Assembly: GCA_028824015.1 (NCBI GenBank) | Contig: JAPPFC010000039.1 | Coordinates: forward strand, 1 to 40,662 | DNA: 40,662 nt | Origin: a bacterium | GTDB lineage: Bacteria; Actinomycetota; Acidimicrobiia; Spongiisociales; ZC4RG35 | Direction: 5' to 3' | Shown here: piece by piece, positions 24,947 to 31,898 of the stretch | How the letters are laid out: each line of letters begins with the position of its first letter | Numbering within the stretch: the stretch's first letter is position 1 | Position numbers and translations under genes: made by a program | The notes under the pieces: model-generated | What the model was told of the DNA's origin: nothing | What the model saw: the letters and a program-made list of their open reading frames with translations, nothing else | Databases searched by the model: none

Positions 24947-25669
24947 TCAGACCCGAGTGATCTCGGACCTGAGGGCGTTCACTACCGCCCGTGCGGCCTG
25001 GGCGCCTGCATTGGAACCGGGCTGGCTGCGAGCCACCGCCTGTTCCCAGTCGGAGACCGCCAGCACCGCATTGCCCACCGGCACCCCTGTCTCCACCTGG
25101 AGTTGGATGAGCCCCTGGACCGCTCCGTCCACCACCGACTGGAAATGATGGGTCTCCCCCCTAACGACCACGGCGGTGGCCACCACCGCCTGGCAGCCTG
25201 CCTGGATCAGCCGGCTGGCTCCCCACGGCAGTTCCCAAGCGCCGGCCACCTCCAACTGAAGGATGTTCTTCGGTAGGATACCCATCTCCTCCAAGGTCTC
25301 CCGGGCCCCCTCTCCCAAACGCTCGGAGACCGGGATGCCCTCCACCTTGTCGAACCGGGCCATGACCAACCCCACCGTGGGCTCTCTTCGCGCCCAGGGC
25401 AGCATGATGAGCCATGCGAGCCCGATTACGGAACTGGCGAACACCCCCGCGCCGGCTAGCAGGAAGACCAGAAAGAAGCTCCACTCCAGGTCGTCCCGCA
25501 GATAGAGCAAGCCCGCCAGTCCCGCCGCGGAGGCGCCCAGCCAGATGATGGTGATCGAAATCGCGACCCGGCGATAGAGTTCGAAGTTCGCCGACCGCCG
25601 GTACTCGAAGTTCGCCAACCGCCGGTAGAAATAGGGGCTTCCGGGAAACACCCGATGGAATTTTAGCAA
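24947..25669 (-). CDS. Lumazine-synthase-like protein with two N-terminal membrane helices
   Basis: A 240-aa protein in two parts. Residues ~35-57 and 64-90 are strongly hydrophobic helices. From ~98 on it matches 6,7-dimethyl-8-ribityllumazine synthase (RibH): VGLVMARFDK (RFN-like), VAGAWELPWGASRL (VPGAxEIP-like), TAVVVRGETHHFQSV (RGxTxHF with catalytic His ~175), and GLIQLQVETGVPVGNAVLAV. In the tail, the GNKGAEAA block of RibH reads SNAGAQAA, losing a usually conserved lysine. Normal RibH is a soluble, shell-forming enzyme of riboflavin synthesis without membrane helices. No other rib gene is nearby. TTG 25669 is a weak start; GTG 25651 is possible. It could be a membrane-anchored RibH or a repurposed homologue. 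Confidence 0.82.
   Translation of the reverse strand: MLKFHRVFPGSPYFYRRLANFEYRRSANFELYRRVAISITIIWLGASAAGLAGLLYLRDDLEWSFFLVFLLAGAGVFASSVIGLAWLIMLPWARREPTVGLVMARFDKVEGIPVSERLGEGARETLEEMGILPKNILQLEVAGAWELPWGASRLIQAGCQAVVATAVVVRGETHHFQSVVDGAVQGLIQLQVETGVPVGNAVLAVSDWEQAVARSQPGSNAGAQAARAVVNALRSEITRV
25581..25628. repeat. Two-copy 24-bp tandem repeat
   Basis: Two adjacent 24-nt units (25581-25604 and 25605-25628) differ at two positions; each begins TCGAAGTTCGCC. They encode the doubled motif R-R-x-A-N-F-E in the N-terminal, pre-membrane part of the lumazine-synthase-like gene, or lie in its leader if translation begins further in. Confidence 0.75.
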
Positions 25670-25823
25670 AAGGCGCCCGCCGGTCGGCCGGTCCTGGTTG
25701 TCGCGGCCCTCCCGGGAAACTCCTTACGCTCCCGGCATGACCAGGCATGGCTGCCGAGTCCATCCCTATCCGCTCGGTCTCCGCTCGGTCGGCGGGGGAA
25801 AGTCGGTCAGTCGCTCACGGCGG

Positions 25824-26378
25824 TCAGCGCTTACGGGGCATTCGGCCCAGCATGTGGAACTCCGGGTTGGCCATCATGTGTCCCAAGTGCGCCAGCCGGT
25901 TGGACATGGCAAAGAAGGCGGTGATGGCCCCGATCTCCCAGATCTCGTCATCGGTGAAACCCTCCTGGTAGAGGGGCTGGTAATCGGCCTCCTCTATCTC
26001 TTCGGGGGTGCGGGCCAGCTTCACGGCGAACCGGAGCATGGCGAGTTGGCGCTCCGACACCGGGGCGGTCCGCCAGTTGGCGGCGATCTGATCGGCAAGG
26101 AGCGGATCCCCCGACCGGATGCGCAGGATCGCCCCATGCGCCACGATGCAGTAGGGACATTGGTTGGCCGCGCTGGTGGCGACCACGATCATCTCCCGCT
26201 CGGCCTTGGACAAGCCTTCCTCCGCCTCCATTAGAGCGTCGTGGTAGGCGAAGAAGGCTCTCGCCTCGTCGGGGCGGTGCCCCAACGCCAGCATCACGTT
26301 GGGAGTGAATCCCAGCTTGGAGTGGACGAATTCGGCCCGTTGGCGAAGGTCGTCAGGCAGGTCGGAGACCGCGGTCAT
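25824..26378 (-). CDS. Peroxidase-related carboxymuconolactone decarboxylase (AhpD-like) protein
   Basis: About 184 aa, all-helical AhpD/CMD fold. The redox site is NQCPYCIVAHGAILR, with the CxxC and following His that define the alkylhydroperoxidase-like core. The later part, LARTPEEIEEADYQPLYQEGFTDDEIWEIGAITAFFAMSNRLAHL, matches the 'uncharacterized peroxidase-related' group. The frame stays open further upstream, but ATG 26378 (MTAVSDLPDD) fits the family start. It is divergent from glnA; a TATAAC -10-like box (minus strand, about 26429-26424) lies inside the glnA promoter, so the two may share control. Substrate unknown. Confidence 0.88.
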   Translation of the reverse strand: MTAVSDLPDDLRQRAEFVHSKLGFTPNVMLALGHRPDEARAFFAYHDALMEAEEGLSKAEREMIVVATSAANQCPYCIVAHGAILRIRSGDPLLADQIAANWRTAPVSERQLAMLRFAVKLARTPEEIEEADYQPLYQEGFTDDEIWEIGAITAFFAMSNRLAHLGHMMANPEFHMLGRMPRKR

Positions 26379-26415
26379 CGGGAAACGGGGTGTCCTCGGC
26401 ACAGCAGTCCCAACC

Positions 26416-26444
26416 TTGTCGTTATATCCTGCCTTCGCTATTCT
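26416..26444 (+). promoter_or_regulatory. glnA promoter
   Basis: TTGTCG (26416-26421), exactly 17 nt, then TATTCT (26439-26444) fits a housekeeping-sigma promoter. The predicted start near 26451 gives a leader of about 26 nt containing AGGAAAGG (26465-26472) before ATG 26477. I found no convincing GlnR-type box. Confidence 0.6.
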
Positions 26445-26476
26445 ACGCTCCCGTAAGCAACCCCAGGAAAGGTCCG

Positions 26477-27895
26477 ATGACAACTCCAGCCGAGGTTTCG
26501 GCCCTCGCACAACAGTACGAATTCGTGGATTTTCGTTTCCCGGACCTACCGGGCAAAATGCACCACTTCACGATGCCATCCGAGCACCTCACCGAAGATG
26601 CCTTCGAGGAGGGATTCGGATTTGATGGATCTTCGATCAGGGGATTTCAGTCCATCGAAGAATCGGACATGCTCCTCATCCCCGATCCCACCACGGCCTA
26701 TGCCGATCCGTTCTATGCTCGCTCCACGCTCGCCATCCACTGTTTCATCAAGGATCCGATCAGCGGTGACTGGTACCACAAGGACCCGAGGCGGGTGGCC
26801 CGGAACGCGGAGGAGTACCTGCTCTCCACCGGCATAGCCGATGTCTCCTATTGGGGACCGGAGGCGGAATTCTTCATCTTCGACAAGGCGCGCTACTCCC
26901 AGGTAGGCCATCAAACCAACCTGTCCTTCTACGAGGTGGACTCCGGAGAGGCCGCCTGGAACTCGCTGCAGGAGGGTGACAACCTCGGCCACCAGATGCG
27001 CCACAAGGAAGCGTATTTCCCGCTTTCTCCGAACGACACCCAACAGGACATCCGCTCGGACATGGTGGCCGAGATGATGAACGTCGGCATCCCGGTTGAG
27101 ATCCACCACCACGAGGTGGGCACCGCCGGGCAGGCCGAGATCGACATCCGCTACGCGCCCCTGCTCGTGCAAGCCGATCGATTGATGATGTACAAGTACA
27201 TCTGCAAGAACGTGGCTCTGCAGGCGGGAAAGACCGTGACTTTCATGCCGAAGCCGATCTTTTCCGACAACGGTTCGGGGATGCACACCCACCAGAGCCT
27301 TTGGAAGGACGGAGTGCCCCTGTTCTACGAGGAAGGCACCTACGCCAACCTCTCGGACATGGCTCGCTGGTACGCGGGCGGCCTGATTGCCCATGCGCCG
27401 GCCATCCTGGCCTTCGCCGCCCCCGGAACCAACTCCTACCGGAGGCTGGTCCCCGGATTCGAAGCGCCGGTCAACCTGGTCTACAGCCAGCGCAACCGCT
27501 CGGCGGCGATCCGCATCCCGACTTATTCGGAGGCTCCTGCAGCCAAGCGACTCGAGTTCCGCTGCCCCGATCCCTCCTGCAACCCCTACTACGCTTTTGC
27601 CGCCATGCTCATGGCAGGGCTGGACGGGGTTCGCAATCAGATCGATCCTGGCGAGCCGGTGGATGTGGATCTGTATGAGTTGAGCGACGAAGAGGCGGCC
27701 GGTATGAACACGGTTCCCGGCACCCTGGACGAAGCCTTGGACGCCCTGGAGGCCGACCACGACTTCCTCACCGAGGGAGGCGTGTTCCACCAGGACCTGA
27801 TCGACACCTGGATCTCCTACAAGCGTGATAACGAGGCGAGTCTGGTGAGAAGGCACCCCACCCCGGTGGAGTACGAGCTCTACTACGACATCTAG
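26477..27895 (+). CDS. glnA: Glutamine synthetase, type I
   Basis: 472 aa; makes glutamine from glutamate, ammonium and ATP, as a dodecamer in the cytosol. Signatures: GFGFDGSSIRGFQSIEESDM near the N terminus, SYWGPEAEFFIFD (metal-binding Glu), the glycine loop around GSGMHTHQSLWKDG, the ATP-binding AAPGTNSYRRLVPGFEAPV, and RNRSAAIRIP. The segment DLYELSDEEA keeps the tyrosine at the usual adenylylation site, so GlnE-type control is possible. ATG 26477 is chosen for its ribosome site and conserved N terminus; an in-frame start at 26390 lies before the promoter. A strong terminator follows. With amt it forms the window's ammonium-assimilation pair. Confidence 0.97.
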   Translation: MTTPAEVSALAQQYEFVDFRFPDLPGKMHHFTMPSEHLTEDAFEEGFGFDGSSIRGFQSIEESDMLLIPDPTTAYADPFYARSTLAIHCFIKDPISGDWYHKDPRRVARNAEEYLLSTGIADVSYWGPEAEFFIFDKARYSQVGHQTNLSFYEVDSGEAAWNSLQEGDNLGHQMRHKEAYFPLSPNDTQQDIRSDMVAEMMNVGIPVEIHHHEVGTAGQAEIDIRYAPLLVQADRLMMYKYICKNVALQAGKTVTFMPKPIFSDNGSGMHTHQSLWKDGVPLFYEEGTYANLSDMARWYAGGLIAHAPAILAFAAPGTNSYRRLVPGFEAPVNLVYSQRNRSAAIRIPTYSEAPAAKRLEFRCPDPSCNPYYAFAAMLMAGLDGVRNQIDPGEPVDVDLYELSDEEAAGMNTVPGTLDEALDALEADHDFLTEGGVFHQDLIDTWISYKRDNEASLVRRHPTPVEYELYYDI

Positions 27896-27912
27896 AGGAT
27901 CACGAACCTCGA

Positions 27913-27950
27913 GGACGCTTCCCCCGCCGGGGGGAGCGTCCTTTTGGTTT
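27913..27950 (+). terminator. Intrinsic terminator of glnA
   Basis: A 13-bp stem, GGACGCTTCCCCC (27913-27925) with GGGGGGAGCGTCC (27929-27941), one G-U wobble and a three-nt loop, is followed by TTTTGGTTT. This is the clearest rho-independent terminator in the window. Confidence 0.88.
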
Positions 27951-27995
27951 AAGCCAGGATTCCGCCTCCCATTGGAGTGGCTTGCCCGGCGTCCG

Positions 27996-28067
27996 CGCCC
28001 TCGGCAGGACTCGAACCTGCGCACCCGGTTCCGGAGACCGGCGCTCTGTCCCCTGAGCTACGAGGGC
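27996..28067 (-). tRNA. tRNA-Arg (CCG anticodon)
   Basis: The minus strand folds as a full cloverleaf: acceptor GCCCTCG/CGAGGGC, D stem GCTC/GAGC, anticodon stem CCGGT/ACCGG with loop CTCCGGA (anticodon CCG, reading CGG), and T arm GCAGG-TTCGAGT-CCTGC. Discriminator G; CCA is not encoded. A possible promoter is TTGCGA (28116-28111), a long 19-nt spacer, and TAGCCT (28091-28086). Confidence 0.95.
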
Positions 28068-28136
28068 AATAGGTGGCTTCCCCAAAGGCTAGCCCGAAAA
28101 ACCGCATCCATCGCAAGAAAAAAGTCTGGGATTTGC

Positions 28137-28165
28137 TTGACAAATCCACCCGGGGTCTCTAATCT
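28137..28165 (+). promoter_or_regulatory. Strong whiB promoter with overlapping inverted repeat
   Basis: Perfect -35 TTGACA (28137-28142), 17-nt spacer, -10 TAATCT (28160-28165). The -35 box sits in the perfect inverted repeat GGATTTG-N5-CAAATCC (28129-28147), a plausible repressor site. The predicted start near 28172 gives a ~73-nt leader containing the CRP-like palindrome. Confidence 0.72.
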
Positions 28166-28211
28166 TTCCGTTTGGAACCGATTTCTTGTGAGGCTTTCGC
28201 AGGGCAGAGCC

Positions 28212-28229
28212 TTGTGAAAGTGTTCACAA
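28212..28229 (+). promoter_or_regulatory. CRP-type operator upstream of whiB
   Basis: TTGTGAA-AGTG-TTCACAA is a perfect palindrome and contains TGTGA-N6-TCACA, the CRP/GlxR-family consensus. It lies about 40-57 nt downstream of the predicted transcription start and 15 nt before the ATG, a place where bound protein would block, unless a second promoter exists. In Mycobacterium tuberculosis whiB1 is controlled by the CRP protein Rv3676, so the pairing is plausible. The regulator itself is not in the window. Confidence 0.6.
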
Positions 28230-28244
28230 TCTTATATTCAGGAG

Positions 28245-28526
28245 ATGACTTTGATCACAATCACCACCGACTGGAGGGACTTGGCCGCTTGCCTTGATTC
28301 CGACCCCAATCTGTTTTTCCCGATCGGCAGCACCGGACCCGCGGTCGCCCAGATCGCCATGGCAACCGCCATCTGCGGAGAGTGCGCGGTGCAGGCCGAG
28401 TGCCTGGACTACGCGTTGAACACGAACCAGGAATCAGGAGTCTGGGGAGGCTTGTCGGAAGAGGATCGCCGGAGACACCGCAAGCGCTGGCTGGCCAGGC
28501 GTCGCCGTCGCTACCTCGCCTCCTAG
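28245..28526 (+). CDS. whiB: WhiB-family iron-sulfur transcription regulator
   Basis: 93 aa; actinobacterial WhiB protein that binds a [4Fe-4S] cluster and acts with the main sigma factor. The four cluster cysteines are in DLAACLD (Cys 16) and ICGECAVQAECLDYAL (Cys 44, 47, 53). The GVWGGLSEEDRR turn motif and basic tail RKRWLARRRRR (DNA contact) follow. AGGAG (28240-28244) touches the ATG at 28245 with no spacing, so the in-frame TTG at 28251 (6-nt spacing) is a credible start, shortening the protein by two residues. The short acidic N terminus suggests a WhiB1-like type, but subtype is not certain. Its stop shares CTAG with the stop of the facing DUF3107 gene. Confidence 0.93.
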   Translation: MTLITITTDWRDLAACLDSDPNLFFPIGSTGPAVAQIAMATAICGECAVQAECLDYALNTNQESGVWGGLSEEDRRRHRKRWLARRRRRYLAS

Positions 28527-28753
28527 CCACCCGAAGCGAAACCCACCCCGGAGCGCCCTTCGGAGCTTTCGAACTCGACAAAGGCCAACTTATCCCGCGG
28601 GATGCCGATCCGGGTCCCGTCGCTGTCCTGAAGCCACACCATAGGTTGGGAGCCGGCGAAGGCCTCTTCTATCTGGGAACGTACTCCGTCGGGGTCCTGG
28701 CTTTCGATCTCTATCACCCGATTGGTGTGGGCGATTCCAACCTTGATCTTCAT
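28523..28753 (-). CDS. DUF3107 family protein
   Basis: About 76 aa, starting MKIKVGIAHTNRVIEIES and containing QIEEAFAGSQPMVWLQDSDGTRIGIPRDKLAFVEF, which matches the small actinobacterial DUF3107 family (ATP-binding-like annotation in some databases, function unknown). An upstream in-frame start (28783) exists, but the family begins at the M used here. The gene faces whiB and the stops overlap within the palindrome CTAG (28523-28526). Confidence 0.86.
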   Translation of the reverse strand: MKIKVGIAHTNRVIEIESQDPDGVRSQIEEAFAGSQPMVWLQDSDGTRIGIPRDKLAFVEFESSEGRSGVGFASGG

Positions 28754-28827
28754 TCTCGATGGTTCTCCCGCTGAGACGCCCACCCGATGTTATCAGTCCG
28801 ATAGCAGCCGCAAATCGTGAACAAAAG

Positions 28828-29070
28828 GTCGCGAAAATCGGGCCGGTTCTCCTCACCCGTTGGGCCCACCCCCGCCGCCACCACCAGCTGTGAAGTCGCG
28901 AAAACCCGGCCTCCTCGTGATGGGAGGGTCTGTACTCCGCCAAGGCGTCCGGCCTGGTTTCTTCCCGGATGAGCTCCGTGCCCGGGGCGGCGTGGTTTCA
29001 GCAGCTATCCACCAGTCTGTCTGTCCCTTCCGACGGATGTCAAGGCCGGCAAGCCCGTTCTTTTCGCGAC
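28828..29070. repeat. Intergenic inverted-repeat element, copy 2
   Basis: A 243-bp stretch bounded by the perfect 10-bp inverted pair GTCGCGAAAA (28828-28837) and TTTTCGCGAC (29061-29070). A third GTCGCGAAAA lies inside at 28895-28904. The left 58 nt (28829-28886) match copy 1 at 15110-15167. It fills most of the gene-free gap between DUF3107 and the HNH gene, and its right end is only 26 nt from the HNH stop codon. Because DUF222/HNH genes belong to the mobile-like 13E12 group, the element may travel with such a gene; that is inference. No convincing coding frame lies inside. Confidence 0.58.
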
Positions 29071-29096
29071 CCGGCACACACTTTTCTCACGGTGGT

Positions 29097-30314
29097 TCAT
29101 TTTCGTTGTTTGATGGGGCTTCGGCGGTTCCGGTATTTGCGGTTGCGCCGGGTGGATGTTGGCCGGTCGTGTTTCAGAGGCGGTTTCAGGTAGTACCTGC
29201 CTGATGGTTTCCTGCGGACAACCCAGCGGTCGTCATGCACCTTGTGGTGGCAGCGGGAGCATAGGAGGACCATGTCGTCGATGTCGGTGTTGCCTTGCAC
29301 CGCCCAGGGAATAATGTGATGCGCCTGGCACCAGTTGGCGGTGGCGCCACATCCCACACAAGCCTTGTCCCGTGCCACGAGAGCGATCCGTTGGGCGGGA
29401 CTGGCGGTCCGTCGTGACCGTCCCATGTCCAACGGTTGTGATACACCTTTGAATATGGCAGGCAAGATGTCCGACTGACAGGCCAGGTCCCGGATCTTCC
29501 CTATCGGGATGGGAGTCCCGTCACCCAAACGCCCGTTTCTGAGTTCCCGGTCGACAACGTCGTAGTCGGCGATCAACAACAACCTGGGCCCGCGGACCTT
29601 GCCGGTGTCCTGATCGGTTTCTTCTCTGGTGACCAGATACGCGAGGGCGTCTGCCATTCGCTGTCCCGGGGTGCACCTGGCGCGGGGGTCTTCCTCCCGC
29701 CACAACTCGTCCATCTTCTGCGACAGAGCAGTTTCGATGAGAGCACCGGTGATCGGATCGAACCGGCCGTACAGCACGGTCATCCCGTCTGTGCTGTCGG
29801 TCCGGATCTTGGCGAACCTCTGGGAGCGTTGATGCTCCAGGCGGCTCATGCCATCATCTTCTGAACGTTGCTGTTGGTGCTTTCGTACCGTTGCGGCGAA
29901 CTTGTCAGGAGACTGGGTCCTGGCCGGGCCGATCAACTCCGTTTCGTCTATCTCCCCGTCCTGGGAGGCCTTGGCCAGAATCCGCGCGTTCTCATAGGGG
30001 ATCTCTCCCTCCCGCAAACCCTCCGACGTTCGAGGCAACTCTTCCAGTTCCACTGCGGTTTCTACTTCCGAGCGGGCCCGGCGGCGGGGTCGCAGACCCT
30101 TCTCCCGCAGATCGTTCTCCGTCACATGGACACCTTCCCTCCGGGTCAACTCCGCCAAGACCCCGGTGCGGAACCCGGCCAACTGGTTCTCCACCCGGAA
30201 GGTCGACTTCAACCAACCCTGGAGCTGTTCCAAGGTTGCCTCGCTCACCGGCCGGGTAGGCAACACCACCCGAACCTGATCGGCGACCCGACGGTCAATA
30301 GCTGTTTGATCCAT
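29097..30314 (-). CDS. DUF222/HNH endonuclease (13E12-repeat family)
   Basis: A 405-aa protein. The N-terminal ~270 residues are the helical, charged DUF222 domain (AELTRREGVHVTENDLREKG, FDPITGALIETALSQKMDEL, TPGQRMADALAYLV). The C terminus is an HNH nuclease: KACVGCGA, WCQAHHIIPWAVQGNTDIDD, LLCSRCHHKVHDD, with zinc cysteines and the catalytic His pair. A basic tail follows (TRRNRKYRNRRSPIKQRK). These genes are multi-copy in many actinobacteria and sit in the REP13E12 mobile repeats of M. tuberculosis. Upstream is the inverted repeat GGTGT-N6-ACACC (30334-30349). The adjacent 28828-29070 repeat supports mobility. It could be an orphan nuclease of a mobile repeat. Confidence 0.93.
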   Translation of the reverse strand: MDQTAIDRRVADQVRVVLPTRPVSEATLEQLQGWLKSTFRVENQLAGFRTGVLAELTRREGVHVTENDLREKGLRPRRRARSEVETAVELEELPRTSEGLREGEIPYENARILAKASQDGEIDETELIGPARTQSPDKFAATVRKHQQQRSEDDGMSRLEHQRSQRFAKIRTDSTDGMTVLYGRFDPITGALIETALSQKMDELWREEDPRARCTPGQRMADALAYLVTREETDQDTGKVRGPRLLLIADYDVVDRELRNGRLGDGTPIPIGKIRDLACQSDILPAIFKGVSQPLDMGRSRRTASPAQRIALVARDKACVGCGATANWCQAHHIIPWAVQGNTDIDDMVLLCSRCHHKVHDDRWVVRRKPSGRYYLKPPLKHDRPTSTRRNRKYRNRRSPIKQRK

Positions 30315-30503
30315 GACATCAGTATGCCAAAGGGGTGTGACAAAACACCGCCATATATCACGAAATTGGTAAAATAAACACTAAATACCGGGAAGCCTGC
30401 CACCTAAACGGCGCAGCCAGAGCCTAAAGAAACTGTTTCAAGACTGAACCCTCAACCCTCTTTCACACCACGGCTTGTTCGGAGACTCTCTCGCCTCCGA
30501 GGC

Positions 30504-30908
30504 TCAAGCCGGGATGAAGCTCAGACGCACCTTCCTCACCGGATTGTCCCGGTTGGGATCCACCAGCACGATCGACTGCCAGACGCCCAGCGCCGGACGG
30601 CCATCCAATACCGGTACAACGAGGCTGGGAGAGACGATGGCCGGCATGACGTGGTCCGCCCCGTGGCCTGGGGACCCGTGGCGGTGGCGCCAGTCAAAGC
30701 CGCGGGGCAGGATGCTCCCCAGAGCCGCCAGGAGATCCCGAATGCTCCCCGCTCCCCTCTCGATCAAGGCCACTCCACAGGTCGAATGCTGAGCGAACAC
30801 CGAGACCAACCCGTCTCCCCGCGACATGCAAAACGTCATAACGTCCGGCGTCAGGTCCGCAACGGCCGCTTGGCGGCCGGTTCGAACCTCCAGGACCTGA
30901 GTATCCAA
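30504..30908 (-). CDS. yjbQ: YjbQ/UPF0047 family protein
   Basis: 134 aa, compact beta-fold of the YjbQ family: GLVSVFAQHSTCGVALIERG, WRHRHGSPGHGADHVMPAI and ALGVWQSIVLVDPNRDNPVRKV contain the conserved His and Gln/Asp site. Database names call it a secondary thiamine-phosphate synthase from weak E. coli activity; the physiological role is unsettled. It starts 7 nt after prs and looks like the last gene of the rsmI-to-prs run. The next 190 nt to the HNH gene hold a TCGGAG/CTCCGA hairpin (30479-30500) without a T-run and no gene that I can see. Confidence 0.9.
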   Translation of the reverse strand: MDTQVLEVRTGRQAAVADLTPDVMTFCMSRGDGLVSVFAQHSTCGVALIERGAGSIRDLLAALGSILPRGFDWRHRHGSPGHGADHVMPAIVSPSLVVPVLDGRPALGVWQSIVLVDPNRDNPVRKVRLSFIPA

Positions 30909-30915
30909 GTGCAGT

Positions 30916-31884
30916 TCAGGCGTTTTCGCCCAAGAAGATCTGGCTCACCGATCCCTCGGTGAAGATGGCATGCACCGACTTCGCCACGATGGAGGCGATG
31001 GAGAGGACCTTCAGATTGGGGATCTGATCGGCTGCGGGAACCGGGAGGGTGTTGGTGACGACAATCTCGTCGACTCCGCTCTCGCTCAGGCGCTTGACGG
31101 CCGGATTGGACAGCACCGCGTGGGTAGCGGCGATCCGCACCGACGCCGCCCCCATGTCCCGAATGAGTTCTGCCGCGTTGCAGACCGTGCCGGCGGTGTC
31201 GATGATGTCGTCCACTATCACCGCATGCCGGCCCTCCACTTCGCCGGTCACCGCCAGAGCCTCTGAGTAATTGTGCACGTGGTCGTCCCGCCGTTTGTAG
31301 ACCAACGCCACCTCGGCATCCAACTGCCTGGCGTACTTCTCAGCCCGCTTACCGCCTCCCGCGTCGGGGGAGACGATGGTCACATCCCCGCTGGTCACCG
31401 TGGACAGGTATTCGCTGATGATCGGGATGGCGGTGAGGTGATCGAAGGGCTTGGTTATGAACCCCTGCAACTGGCCGGTGTGGAGATCGACCGACACCAG
31501 GCGATCCGCCCCGGCCGCCATGTACAGATCACCCATCAGCCGGGCGGTGATCGGCTCCCGGGGGAGCACCTTCTTGTCCTGGCGACAGTAGCCGTAGTAG
31601 GGCATTACCGCGGTTATCCGCCGCGCCGAGGCTCGGCGGAGCGCGTCGATGATTATCAACTGCTCCATCACCGCATCATTGATCGGGTACGAGTGACTCT
31701 GGAAGACAAAGCAGTCGAAGCCGCGCACGCTCTCTCCCACCCGCGCGTAGAGTTCTCCGCTGGAGAACGTGGACTTGTTCAACCGTCCCAGGGACACACC
31801 GAGAAGTTCGGCCACCTCCTCGGCAAGTTCGAGATTGTGACTGCCGGAAAAAATCCGCATCTCCTTGCGGTCGGCTATGTCCAT
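30916..31884 (-). CDS. prs: Ribose-phosphate pyrophosphokinase (PRPP synthase)
   Basis: 322-aa class I PRPP synthase making phosphoribosyl pyrophosphate from ribose-5-phosphate and ATP for nucleotides, His, Trp and, in actinobacteria, decaprenyl-phosphoribose. Motifs: MRIFSGSHNLELAEEVAELL, PYYGYCRQDKKVLPREPITA (ATP and flexible region), SVDLHTGQLQGF, VSPDAGGGKRAEKYA and the PRPP loop VIVDDIIDTAGT. The start is 14 nt after glmU, the order found in mycobacteria. Length and motifs are standard. Confidence 0.97.
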   Translation of the reverse strand: MDIADRKEMRIFSGSHNLELAEEVAELLGVSLGRLNKSTFSSGELYARVGESVRGFDCFVFQSHSYPINDAVMEQLIIIDALRRASARRITAVMPYYGYCRQDKKVLPREPITARLMGDLYMAAGADRLVSVDLHTGQLQGFITKPFDHLTAIPIISEYLSTVTSGDVTIVSPDAGGGKRAEKYARQLDAEVALVYKRRDDHVHNYSEALAVTGEVEGRHAVIVDDIIDTAGTVCNAAELIRDMGAASVRIAATHAVLSNPAVKRLSESGVDEIVVTNTLPVPAADQIPNLKVLSIASIVAKSVHAIFTEGSVSQIFLGENA

Positions 31885-31898
31885 CCGGGGGTCTCCAT

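Noticed and set aside
28828-29070. CRISPR array from the recurring GTCGCGAAAA motif
   Set aside because: Only three copies of a 10-mer at uneven spacing, one of them inverted, and no cas gene. Inverted-repeat element fits better.
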